Assembly (NCBI RefSeq): GCF_014196535.1 | Contig: NZ_JACIDU010000014.1 | Location: 1 to 64,000 of the forward strand | From: Allorhizobium borbori | Lineage (GTDB): Bacteria; Pseudomonadota; Alphaproteobacteria; Rhizobiales; Rhizobiaceae | Direction: 5' to 3' | DNA length: 64,000 nt | In this document: in pieces, positions 44,570 through 52,363 of the stretch | Layout of the letters: each line of letters opens with the position of its first letter | Position numbering within the stretch: the first letter of the stretch is position 1 | Notes under the pieces: generated by a model | The model's input: only the letters and a program-made list of their open reading frames with translations | What the model was told of the DNA's origin: nothing | Databases searched by the model: none | Position numbers and translations under genes: made by a program

Positions 44570-45580
44570 TTACTTGCGTGCGTCCTTCACCAGACCCGAA
44601 ATCACGTCGCGCACCGAAATGCCTTCGGCGCGTGCGGCAAAGGTGAGCGCCATGCGGTGCTGCAGAACCGGGCCGGCCAGAGCGTGGACATCATCGATGG
44701 AGGGCGCGAGGCGACCGTGATAGAGCGCGCGGGCGCGGGCGGCCAGCATCAGCGACTGGCCGGCGCGAGGGCCGGGGCCCCAGGCCACATGCCTGTCGGT
44801 CAGGTCGTTTCCTTCGCCGGGGCGGGCGGAGCGCACGAGCGAGAGAATGGCATCGACCACGCCATCGGGCACCGGCATCTGGCGAATGAGCCGCTGGATT
44901 TCCTGCAGGCGGGCCGCATGGATGACGGCCGACGGCTGGGTTTCGGAAATGCCGGTGGTTTCGAGCAGGATGCGCCGTTCGGCGGCGAGATCGGGATAGC
45001 CGACATCGACCTGCAGCAGGAAGCGGTCGAGCTGGGCTTCGGGCAGGGGATAGGTGCCTTCCTGCTCCAGCGGGTTCTGGGTCGCGAGCACATGGAAGGG
45101 GGCAGGCAGGTCATAACGCTGGCCGGCAACGGTGATGTGGTATTCCTGCATGGATTGCAGCAGTGCCGATTGCGTGCGCGGGCTGGCGCGGTTGATTTCG
45201 TCGGCCATCAGGAGCTGGGCGAAGACCGGGCCTTTCACGAAGCGGAAGGAGCGGCGGCCGTTCTCGTCCTGATCCATGACTTCGGTGCCGAGAATGTCGG
45301 AGGGCATAAGGTCGGGCGTGAACTGGATGCGGTTGGCATCGAGGCCGAGCACGGTGCCGAGCGTGGTGACGAGGCGGGTCTTGGCAAGGCCGGGAACGCC
45401 GACCAGAAGCGCATGGCCACCGGAGAGCACGGCAAGCAGGGTGCTTTCCACCACTGCTTCCTGACCGAAGATTGCCTTCGAGACCTCCTGCCGGATGGTG
45501 GCAATGTCGGCCAGCGCCTTTTCAGCGGCTGCGATCATGGTCTTCTCGTCCAGCACATCCGCGCCTGCCATCATACCCAT
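44570..45580 (-). CDS. moxR: MoxR-family AAA+ ATPase
   Basis: A 336-residue AAA+ ATPase of the MoxR group. GHALLVGVPGLAKTRL (near 55-70) contains Walker A as GVPGLAKT, FAQLLMADEINRASPRTQ (near 125-142) is Walker B with the MoxR-typical continuation, and ATQNPLEQEGTYPLPEAQLDRF (from about 167) is the sensor region. MoxR proteins work with DUF58 and vWA proteins as chaperone-like machines for envelope or metalloenzyme maturation. GAGGAGAACGGC precedes ATG 45580. First gene of a six-gene operon running to 37844. Confidence 0.92.
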   Translation of the reverse strand: MGMMAGADVLDEKTMIAAAEKALADIATIRQEVSKAIFGQEAVVESTLLAVLSGGHALLVGVPGLAKTRLVTTLGTVLGLDANRIQFTPDLMPSDILGTEVMDQDENGRRSFRFVKGPVFAQLLMADEINRASPRTQSALLQSMQEYHITVAGQRYDLPAPFHVLATQNPLEQEGTYPLPEAQLDRFLLQVDVGYPDLAAERRILLETTGISETQPSAVIHAARLQEIQRLIRQMPVPDGVVDAILSLVRSARPGEGNDLTDRHVAWGPGPRAGQSLMLAARARALYHGRLAPSIDDVHALAGPVLQHRMALTFAARAEGISVRDVISGLVKDARK

Positions 45581-45698
45581 GCCGTTCTCCTCATCAAAGA
45601 CTGCCTCAAAACTTTATCCCCCTGCGGGGCGCTGACAAGCGCGTGTGAAATGACTATCTCGTGAGGGTGACGTAATAAAGATCAACCGGGACGCAAAA

Positions 45699-46319
45699 AT
45701 GGCGGCAGAGGAAAAGCACGGCGGCAACAGCACGGACAGCCTCGTTGCCCTGATTGCCCGCGCACGGGATATTTCGGGCGGCGAAGGGCGCGGTCTGCCG
45801 CCCGTCGAACGCTGGGAACCGCCGTTTTGCGGCGATATCGACATGGAAATCAAGGCGGATGGGCAATGGTTCTATATGGGAACCCCCATTGGCCGGGTGC
45901 CGCTCGTTCGGCTGTTTTCCACCGTTTTGCGCCGGGATGAGGACGGCAAGACCTATCTTGTGACACCTGTGGAAAAGGTTGGCATTCGCGTGGTCGATGC
46001 GCCGTTCCTTGCCGTCGAGATGACGGTGGAGGGCGAGGGCGCGACGCAGAGGCTGACCTTCCGCACCAATCTTGGCGATGTCGTCACCGCTGATGCCGAT
46101 CATCCGCTGCGATTTGCAACGGCCGAGGATGGCGGGCTGAAGCCCTATCTTCTCGTGCGCGGCCGGCTTGAGGCGCTCGCCACGCGGGCGCTGACGCAGG
46201 ACATCGCCGCGCTCGGCGAGGTGCTTGAGATCGATGGTGTCGAAACCTTCTGCCTGCGCTCGGCCGGTGCGATCTTCCCCGTCATGCCGCTTTCAGAACT
46301 GGATCGTCTTTCCGCATGA
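45699..46319 (+). CDS. DUF1285 family protein
   Basis: A 206-residue soluble protein. RWEPPFCGDIDMEIKADGQWFYMGTPIGR (from about 38) and VRLFSTVLRRDEDGKTYLVTPVEK are the recognisable DUF1285 core. The family's function is unknown. It overlaps the downstream NUDIX gene by ATGA, and that in turn overlaps cca, so the three form a tight operon diverging from moxR. A role linked to CoA or RNA metabolism is only suggested by its neighbours. Confidence 0.87.
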   Translation: MAAEEKHGGNSTDSLVALIARARDISGGEGRGLPPVERWEPPFCGDIDMEIKADGQWFYMGTPIGRVPLVRLFSTVLRRDEDGKTYLVTPVEKVGIRVVDAPFLAVEMTVEGEGATQRLTFRTNLGDVVTADADHPLRFATAEDGGLKPYLLVRGRLEALATRALTQDIAALGEVLEIDGVETFCLRSAGAIFPVMPLSELDRLSA

Positions 46320-46951
46320 GTGCCTTTCCGCTTTATTCCGCCGCTGAATTCCGTCGTCGGGCGCTGACCCAGAGTGGTGGCCCCGTGGAAACTGCCTGGC
46401 GCGACCATGGCGACCACCTCATCAACCCGGAAGCGCAGGAGATCGTGCTTGGCCTCAAGCTGAAGGACGCCGCCGTGCTGGTGCCGGTGGTCGATCACGG
46501 CGATGAGGCACGGGTGATCTTTACCCAGCGGACCTCCAAGCTGCGCAAGCATTCCGGCCAGATCGCCTTTCCCGGCGGCGGCATCGATCCCGAGGATGCC
46601 TCGCCCGAACAGGCGGCACTGCGCGAGGCGCAGGAGGAAATCGGCCTGCCGCGCGAAGGCGTGGAGATCGTGGCCCGGCTGCCGCAATATCTGTCCTTCA
46701 CCGGGTTTCGCATCACGCCGGTACTCTCCGTCGTAACGCCCGGCTTTCATCTTGCGCTGAACCCGGACGAGGTGGACGAGGTGTTCGAGGTTCCGTTGTC
46801 CTGGCTCATGAACCCGGCCCACCACGAGCGCGGCTCGCGCCCCTTCGCGGGCGCCGACCGCTTCTATTATCGCATGCCCTATGAGGGGCGGAATATCTGG
46901 GGCATCACGGCCAGCATCGTGCGCACCCTCTATGAAAGGCTTTACGCATGA
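46316..46951 (+). CDS. CoA pyrophosphatase-type NUDIX hydrolase
   Basis: A 211-residue NUDIX enzyme of the NudL/CoAse group. TQRTSKLRKHSGQIAFPGGG (near 65-84) is the CoA-pyrophosphatase UPF0035 motif, followed by the Nudix box ending REAQEEIGL near 101-109. It would split CoA into 3',5'-ADP and phosphopantetheine. Start ATG overlaps the DUF1285 stop; the stop overlaps the cca start. Confidence 0.9.
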   Translation: MSAFPLYSAAEFRRRALTQSGGPVETAWRDHGDHLINPEAQEIVLGLKLKDAAVLVPVVDHGDEARVIFTQRTSKLRKHSGQIAFPGGGIDPEDASPEQAALREAQEEIGLPREGVEIVARLPQYLSFTGFRITPVLSVVTPGFHLALNPDEVDEVFEVPLSWLMNPAHHERGSRPFAGADRFYYRMPYEGRNIWGITASIVRTLYERLYA

Positions 46952-48207
46952 CGAACCTCGCCCATCAGGACTGGTTTCAGGATGCCGCGCTTCAGCGGGT
47001 GCTGAGCCTGCTGAACAGCGATGGCGGTGAAGCCCGCATTGCCGGCGGCGCGGTGCGCAATGCGCTGATGGGGCATCCGATCAACGATGCCGATATTGCC
47101 ACGACGCTTTTGCCGCAGGCGGTGATCGATCGCGCCGAGGCCGCCGGTATCAGGGCGGTGCCGACCGGCATCGACCACGGCACGGTGACGCTGGTGGTGG
47201 ACGGCAAGCCCTTCGAGGTGACGACCCTGCGCCGCGACGCGGAGACGGACGGACGCCGCGCCACCGTGGTGTTCGGCACCGACTGGCAGGAGGATGCCGA
47301 CCGGCGCGACCTGACGATCAACGGGCTTTACGCGGACAAGGACGGCAATGTTATCGATCTCGTCGACGGCCTGCCGGATATCGAGACGAAGACGGTGCGC
47401 TTCATCGGTGAGGCGGCGCAGCGGATTGCCGAGGATTATCTGCGCATCCTGCGTTTCTTCCGCTTCTTCGCCTGGTATGGCGACGGGCGTCCGGATGCCG
47501 ACGGTCTGCGCGCCTGCGTGCGCGGCAGGTCCGGGCTGAAAACGCTGTCCGCGGAGCGGGTGTGGAGCGAGATGAAGAAGCTTCTGGCGGCTCGTGATCC
47601 GGGCCGCGCGCTCCTGTGGATGCGCCAGACGGGCATTCTGACCGATATCATTCCCGAAAGCGAGAAGTGGGGTATCGACGCCATTCCGGCGCTGATCGAG
47701 GCTGAGCAATCGCTGGGCTGGTCGTCTGATCCGTTGCTGAGGCTTATCGCCATTATCCCGCCGGATGCGGCGCGTCTGGAGGCGCTGGCCGACCGGCTGC
47801 GGCTTTCGAGGGCTGAGGCCGCTTTTTTACAGCAATGGGCGAATGCGCCGGCCATTCCCGACGAGGTGACGGATGCCGTCTTCGCGCGGCTCCTCTATCG
47901 CCACGGTGCGCCGGGCCTTGTCGCGCGGCTCAAGCTTTCGCTGGCCTCGGCGCGTATGCAGGCGCGGGGCAATGATGCGGCCATGCTGCGCGCCGCCCGG
48001 CTTTCGACGCTTCTGGCTCTTGCCGAACGTTTCGAAAAACCGAAATTCCCCTTGAGCGGGGCGGATGTGCTGAAGGCTGGCCTGCCTGCCGGGCCGAAGG
48101 TGGGCGAGGTGCTGGCGACACTGGAGAACCAGTGGGTCGACATGAATTTCTCGTTGAGCCGCGACAAGCTTCTGGAACGGTTGAAGAAACTGGCCGGCGA
48201 GGGCTGA
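46948..48207 (+). CDS. cca: CCA tRNA nucleotidyltransferase / poly(A) polymerase family
   Basis: A 419-residue class II nucleotidyltransferase. ARIAGGAVRNALMGHPINDADIA near 28-50 is the active-site flexible loop with the Asp-x-Asp. DRRDLTINGLY near 117 is motif C (B/C). RFIGEAAQRIAEDYLRILRFFRF near 150-172 is the conserved neck. The fairly long helical C-terminus is normal for alpha-proteobacteria. The enzyme adds or repairs the 3' CCA of tRNAs. Third gene of the DUF1285-NUDIX-cca operon, with ATGA overlap upstream and a terminator downstream. Confidence 0.9.
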   Translation: MTNLAHQDWFQDAALQRVLSLLNSDGGEARIAGGAVRNALMGHPINDADIATTLLPQAVIDRAEAAGIRAVPTGIDHGTVTLVVDGKPFEVTTLRRDAETDGRRATVVFGTDWQEDADRRDLTINGLYADKDGNVIDLVDGLPDIETKTVRFIGEAAQRIAEDYLRILRFFRFFAWYGDGRPDADGLRACVRGRSGLKTLSAERVWSEMKKLLAARDPGRALLWMRQTGILTDIIPESEKWGIDAIPALIEAEQSLGWSSDPLLRLIAIIPPDAARLEALADRLRLSRAEAAFLQQWANAPAIPDEVTDAVFARLLYRHGAPGLVARLKLSLASARMQARGNDAAMLRAARLSTLLALAERFEKPKFPLSGADVLKAGLPAGPKVGEVLATLENQWVDMNFSLSRDKLLERLKKLAGEG

Positions 48208-48225
48208 AGGTTTCGCGATACCAAA

Positions 48226-48251
48226 AAGCCCCCGGCTTTTGACGGGGGCTT
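48226..48251. terminator. Terminator between cca and a small convergent gene
   Basis: AAGCCCCC (48226-48233) pairs with GGGGGCTT (48244-48251) around a ten-base loop, with AAAAA before and TCTC after. It can serve both strands, better for the minus strand. Confidence 0.75.
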
Positions 48252-48287
48252 CTCATCCGCATTCAGATTCGTGGCGGGTGGCAGGGC

Positions 48288-48542
48288 TTATTCACCCAGC
48301 GCCCAGGCACGGAAGCAATCGGACGACTCGTAAGGTGCCGGGGTCCGTTCAGACGCGGGTTCAGCCGGTGTCTGACCTGCCAGGCGCAGCTTGACCTGCT
48401 CGACATAGTAGGAATGCGGCAGGTCGACATCGCCCTGACTGCGCAGTTCGGTCGCCAGACGATCAATGAATTCAGGCGTGTTGAGGGGGGTGGCAGAGGG
48501 TGTTCCCTGAGCCGAAGACGGCATGCTAATCTGCGTAACCAT
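48288..48542 (-). CDS. Small hypothetical protein (84 aa)
   Basis: I do not recognise a family. The 84-residue product is soluble, with a Ser/Pro-rich start, a helical middle (TPEFIDRLATELRSQGDV) and a Cys near residue 75 (SSDCFRAWALGE). It is supported as a real gene by GGAGGAGGAAATACT immediately before ATG 48542, among the strongest ribosome sites in the window, by its terminator and by codon use matching neighbours. It is alone on its strand. Confidence 0.65.
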   Translation of the reverse strand: MVTQISMPSSAQGTPSATPLNTPEFIDRLATELRSQGDVDLPHSYYVEQVKLRLAGQTPAEPASERTPAPYESSDCFRAWALGE

Positions 48543-48757
48543 AGTATTTCCTCCTCCGATGAAATCACCGGGAGAACGCTACCATGGATAGGCGCGAACG
48601 CAAACGGACAAAACCGCGCAGTTTGGGTTGATATCGGAATTTTTGCCCGATTTTTTGGGTTTTGAAACGATTTAAACGCTCACAAACGTGTGACACGAAA
48701 TCCGCGGATCGTATTACGCATCCGAACTGTCACGCGGATGCGCAGCTTGCGGTTGGG

Positions 48758-49672
48758 TCAGGGCCAGCGCACCACCGGCGGCATGGATGAGAGGATCGCA
48801 TCGACGTTGCCGCCGGTCTTCAGGCCGAAGATCGTGCCCCGGTCATAGAGCAGGTTGAACTCCACGTAACGACCCCGGCGCACGAGCTGTTCGTCGCGAT
48901 CATCCTCGGTCCATTCCTTGTTGAAGTTCGAGCGAACCAGCTTCGGGTAGACCATGTTGAAGGCGCGGCCGACATCGCGCACGAAGGCGAAGGTCGGATC
49001 GAAACCGCCCTTGTCCTCGGAAGGGTGCAACCAGTCGAAGAAGATGCCGCCGATGCCGCGCGCCTCGTTACGATGCTTGAGGAAGAAATAGTCGTCGCAC
49101 CAGGCCTTGTAGGCATCGTAATCGGCCACCGGCTCATGGCGGCGGCAAGTGATTTCCATGGCGCGGTGGAAAAGCTGGCTGTCCGGGTCTTCCTGCGTGC
49201 GGCGGCGATCGAGCACCGGCGTCAGGTCAGCGCCGCCGCCGAACCAGTGGCTGGTGGTGACGACCATGCGCGTGTTCATATGGACGGCGGGTACGTTTGG
49301 GTTCACCGGATGGGCGATGAGCGAAATGCCGGATGCCCAGAAGCGCGGATCTTCGGAGGCGCCAGGGATCTGGGCGCGGAAGTCTTCGGCGAATTCGCCG
49401 TGTACCGTGGAGGTGTGGACGCCGACTTTCTCGAAGACGCGGCCGGTCATCATCGACATGCGCCCGCCGCCGCCGCGACCTTCGTCGCGCAGCCAGTCCT
49501 TGCCCTCGAAGCGGCCCGGTTCCTGATCGCTCAACGGCCCGGTCAGTTCGTCCTCGATGGCCTCGAAGGAGGCGCAGATCGTGTCGCGCAGGGTTTCGAA
49601 CCACTGACGGGCTTCGTCCTTGCGGGCTTCAATATCGTCCGGCAGGCCTGCCGGCAGATGGGGGCGCTCCAT
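48758..49672 (-). CDS. hemF: Oxygen-dependent coproporphyrinogen III oxidase
   Basis: A 304-residue enzyme that decarboxylates coproporphyrinogen III to protoporphyrinogen IX using O2, a late step of heme synthesis. [19 protein letters not shown] near 67-85 and [24 protein letters not shown] (from about 130) contain the conserved His and Arg-rich active site, and [20 protein letters not shown] near 273-292 is diagnostic. The length is typical. GGAGGAAGAC precedes ATG 49672. It probably has its own promoter; a nested inverted repeat lies in the divergent region upstream. Confidence 0.95.
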   Translation of the reverse strand: MERPHLPAGLPDDIEARKDEARQWFETLRDTICASFEAIEDELTGPLSDQEPGRFEGKDWLRDEGRGGGGRMSMMTGRVFEKVGVHTSTVHGEFAEDFRAQIPGASEDPRFWASGISLIAHPVNPNVPAVHMNTRMVVTTSHWFGGGADLTPVLDRRRTQEDPDSQLFHRAMEITCRRHEPVADYDAYKAWCDDYFFLKHRNEARGIGGIFFDWLHPSEDKGGFDPTFAFVRDVGRAFNMVYPKLVRSNFNKEWTEDDRDEQLVRRGRYVEFNLLYDRGTIFGLKTGGNVDAILSSMPPVVRWP

Positions 49673-49751
49673 GTCTTCCTCCGTTTCGGGTCATGACGGC
49701 CACGATTCGGCGTCCATAATTTCACCATGCTTATCAGTAACGAGAGGTTTG

Positions 49752-49803
49752 GACCAGATTGACGGAACACGGCGAAGCGCCGTGGCCGTTGTGATGTCTG
49801 GTC
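49752..49803. promoter_or_regulatory. Nested inverted repeat between hemF and a small gene
   Basis: Three nested pairings can form one long hairpin: GACCAGA (49752-49758) with TCTGGTC (49797-49803), ACGG (49762-49765) with CCGT (49786-49789), and CACGGC (49768-49773) with GCCGTG (49779-49784) around GAAGC. It lies 47 bases before ATG 49850 and 80 bases before the hemF start. It may be a 5' leader structure of the 85-residue gene, a small RNA, or an operator region. I recognise no known RNA family. Confidence 0.5.
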
Positions 49804-49849
49804 AAATGCCGCGTTGCCCATTATTGTATTGCGTATAAGGAGGCGGGAA

Positions 49850-50107
49850 ATGGCAAAACCGATGCAGCCGCCGAAGATGGAGGCGCTGAAGCGCCGCATT
49901 CGCGACCATCGCCGCGAAAAGAATGCGGGCGAGGGCATGTTCGTGCGCGAGACCTTTTGCCTGACGCGCGAAGAAGCACGCCAGAAGGCGCGCGAGTGGT
50001 TCGATACCTTTCCGAAAGCCGCCTACTGGACGGAAGTGGAAAGCTGGCGGCAGATCGAGGGCGACCGGATCGAGTTCACCATGCGCCGCTTGCCCAGCGC
50101 CGATTGA
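49850..50107 (+). CDS. Small conserved-type hypothetical protein (85 aa)
   Basis: An 85-residue basic protein with no family I can name. The N-terminus is Lys/Arg-rich (KMEALKRRIRDHRREKN), the middle has LTREEARQKAREWFDTFPK, and the end is IEGDRIEFTMRRLPS. It is soluble with no signal. AAGGAGG is eight bases before ATG 49850, a strong ribosome site. It is divergent from hemF and preceded by a structured inverted repeat, so it may be regulated at RNA level. Confidence 0.72.
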   Translation: MAKPMQPPKMEALKRRIRDHRREKNAGEGMFVRETFCLTREEARQKAREWFDTFPKAAYWTEVESWRQIEGDRIEFTMRRLPSAD

Positions 50108-50213
50108 TCGAGCCTTCGGTGGGGCGCTTGATTAGAGAAGAAACTGTCTTTACTTTAGGTCATCATCAACAGAAGGCGCGCCCTGCCAAAACATATCCGG
50201 CGCATCACAGGTC

Positions 50214-51497
50214 TTGCTAGAACTTTTCATCGCTATCTTTCTGATTTTGCTCAACGGCGTTTTCGCACTTTCCGAGCTTTCCATTGTTTCTGCCCGCAAG
50301 GCCCGCCTCAAGGCGATGATTTCCGAAGGTCGCAGCGGGGCTGCCACCGCCCTGCAACTGGCTGAAGACCCGGGCCGGTTTCTTTCGACCGTCCAGATCG
50401 GCATCACGCTCGTCGGCATTCTCGCCGGTGCGTTTTCGGGTGCCGCCCTCGGCGAACGGCTGAGCGACATTTTCCTCGAGAACGGTGTGCCCGCCAGCGT
50501 GTCAGGCCCGCTCGGCTTCGGTGTCGTCATCTCGATCATTACCTATCTCTCCGTGGTGGTAGGCGAACTCGTACCCAAGCATCTCGCGCTCTCCAATCCG
50601 GAGCGGATCGCCTGCATGGTCGCGCCGGGCATGAGCCTTCTGTCACGCATCGGTGGGCCGGCGGTCTGGCTGCTCAATGCCTCGACCCAGCTCATTTTCC
50701 GGCTGATGGGTCGCTCCGAAAGCGAAAGCACCGTTTCCGAAGAGGAAATCCGCACCCTTGTTGCCGAAGCCGAAGCCTCGGGCATCATCGAGGGCGGCGA
50801 ACGCGAGATGATTTCCGGGGTCATGCGCTTTGCCGACCGTTCGGCGCGCGGTCTCATGACGACCCGCAAGGATGTCAACTGGATTGATCTTTCCGACAGC
50901 GACGAGGATATTCGCGCCACGCTGATGGAAGCGCGCCATTCGCGGCTTCCGGTTTCGGAAGGCGGACAGGAAACCATGGTGGGTGTGGTGCAGACGCGAG
51001 ACGTGCTGGCCGAGGTGCTGCGCACCGGCGAGATCAACATTCGCAACTGGCTGAAAGAAGCGCCGATCATTCCCGACACGATGGACGCAACGCGCGTGCT
51101 CGAAACGCTGCGGCAGGCGCAGGTACCGATCCTGCTCGTTCACGACGAATACGGTCACTTCGAAGGCGTGGTGACACCCGCCGACGTGCTGGAAGCGATT
51201 GCCGGTGTGTTCCGCGCCGATTTTGCGGAGGACGAGGACTATCTCGTTCAGCGCGAGGATGGCTCCTGGCTGGTTTCCGGCGAAATGCCGATCGACGAAA
51301 TGGCCGACCAGCTTGGCGTGCCGTTGCCGAAAAAGCGCTCCTACCAGACGGCCGCCGGTCTCGTCATCGAACTGCTCGGCCATTTGCCGCGGGTCGGCGA
51401 GGTTGTGGAAAGCGACAAGTGGCGTTTCGAAATCGTCGATATGGACGGCTGGCGCGTCGACAAGATTCTCGCCTCACGAATTGACGGAGAGAATTGA
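50214..51497 (+). CDS. DUF21/CBS/CorC-HlyC membrane protein (hemolysin-like, UPF0053)
   Basis: A 427-residue membrane protein with an N-terminal DUF21 (CNNM) domain of three or four helices (1-180; IFLILLNGVFALSELSIVSARKARL). Two CBS domains follow (about 200-330; MTTRKDVNWIDL and ILLVHDEYGHFEGVVTPADVLEAI), then a CorC/HlyC transporter-associated domain (340-427). Relatives act in Mg/Co efflux or homeostasis; the 'hemolysin' name is historical. The start appears to be TTG 50214: no ATG or GTG lies in frame between it and the preceding gene region that I examined, and the ribosome site is weak. The start is the uncertain part. Confidence 0.85.
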   Translation: MLELFIAIFLILLNGVFALSELSIVSARKARLKAMISEGRSGAATALQLAEDPGRFLSTVQIGITLVGILAGAFSGAALGERLSDIFLENGVPASVSGPLGFGVVISIITYLSVVVGELVPKHLALSNPERIACMVAPGMSLLSRIGGPAVWLLNASTQLIFRLMGRSESESTVSEEEIRTLVAEAEASGIIEGGEREMISGVMRFADRSARGLMTTRKDVNWIDLSDSDEDIRATLMEARHSRLPVSEGGQETMVGVVQTRDVLAEVLRTGEINIRNWLKEAPIIPDTMDATRVLETLRQAQVPILLVHDEYGHFEGVVTPADVLEAIAGVFRADFAEDEDYLVQREDGSWLVSGEMPIDEMADQLGVPLPKKRSYQTAAGLVIELLGHLPRVGEVVESDKWRFEIVDMDGWRVDKILASRIDGEN

Positions 51498-51527
51498 CGC
51501 GACGTTTGGGGTCAGGAGTGTCCGCGC

Positions 51528-51986
51528 TCAGAACCCCGTCTGCCGCAGGGCCTCTCCCGCGATCATGGCCACTGATACGGCCACGTTCAGCGAACGCTGA
51601 CCGGACTGCATGGGAATGAGGATGCGGGCATCCGCGCCATCGTGCACATCGTTGGGCACGCCCGCGCTTTCGCGGCCGACGAGCAGCACGTCATCCGGGC
51701 GGAAGTGGAAATCCGTGTAGGGCAGGGCCGCTTTGGTCGAAGCCAGAACGATGCGGCGGCCGGTGGTGGCGCGCCATGCTTCGAAGGCCGCGTGGTTCAC
51801 ATGGCGGGTGAGCATGGCCTTGGCAATATAATCCATGCCGGCGCGGCGCAGATTGGCGTCCGACAGCACGAAGCCGGCGGGTTCAATAATATCGATGCCG
51901 ATGCCCAGGCAGGCGCCAAGGCGCAGGATGGTGCCGGCATTGCCGGGAATATCGGGCTGGTAAAGGGCGATACGAAGCTGGCTCAT
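51528..51986 (-). CDS. trmL: tRNA (cytidine/uridine-2'-O-)-methyltransferase TrmL
   Basis: A 152-residue SPOUT methyltransferase that methylates the ribose at wobble position 34 of tRNA-Leu isoacceptors. LRIALYQPDIPGNAGTILRLGACLG near 4-28 is motif 1, VLLVGRESAGVP near 100-111 and LIPMQSGQRSLNVAVSVAM (from about 122) form the deep trefoil knot that binds SAM. The length is standard. It is convergent with the CBS protein gene. Confidence 0.92.
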   Translation of the reverse strand: MSQLRIALYQPDIPGNAGTILRLGACLGIGIDIIEPAGFVLSDANLRRAGMDYIAKAMLTRHVNHAAFEAWRATTGRRIVLASTKAALPYTDFHFRPDDVLLVGRESAGVPNDVHDGADARILIPMQSGQRSLNVAVSVAMIAGEALRQTGF

Positions 51987-52363
51987 GGGCTCTGCTTAGC
52001 ATTTTCAGCGCGACTGAAAAGCTGTTTTGCCAGTCTTGTTGCGTGCGAAAGCAGGGAATGATGGGGAGCCCCTGTCTGTGGCGACATGGCAACAGATGGG
52101 CCGATTGTCCTTCAGGCGCTTCCCAAAAGAGAAACGATTGGTTAATCTGCACCCAACGTAACCCGTGAAGAAAGGAGGCATGACATGACATATACCCTGA
52201 TCATCCGCCTCCTTGAGCGAACGATTTCCGCCTGATTCCGCCCTTGCGGGTCAATTTCTTCATCGGGTCGTCAATCCCAATCTCTAAGTCCTTTTCAGCG
52301 GCTGACCGCATGACGGCTTTTCCGGGCCGCGCGTTTCAGCCGGGTTTCATTTCGGAGTGTGCC
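51987..52363. other. 377-bp region upstream of an ABC exporter, with a short ORF
   Basis: Apart from the 16-residue ORF at 52185-52235 and a small hairpin (CCGC 52238-52241, GCGG 52246-52249) right after it, followed by a T-rich patch, I see no protein gene. A promoter for the exporter and a promoter for trmL must lie in the first 190 bp. Confidence 0.5.
52185..52235 (+). CDS. Very short ORF (16 aa) with a strong ribosome site, possible leader peptide
   Basis: ATG 52185 opens MTYTLIIRLLERTISA and a TGA. AAAGGAGG ends seven bases upstream, nearly the consensus ribosome site. It lies 128 bases before the ABC exporter ATG on the same strand and is followed within three bases by a small GC hairpin and T-rich sequence. 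This layout suggests a translated leader controlling the exporter. The residues are hydrophobic then charged, with four Leu/Ile in a row of five. I recognise no known leader peptide. Confidence 0.5.
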   Translation: MTYTLIIRLLERTISA

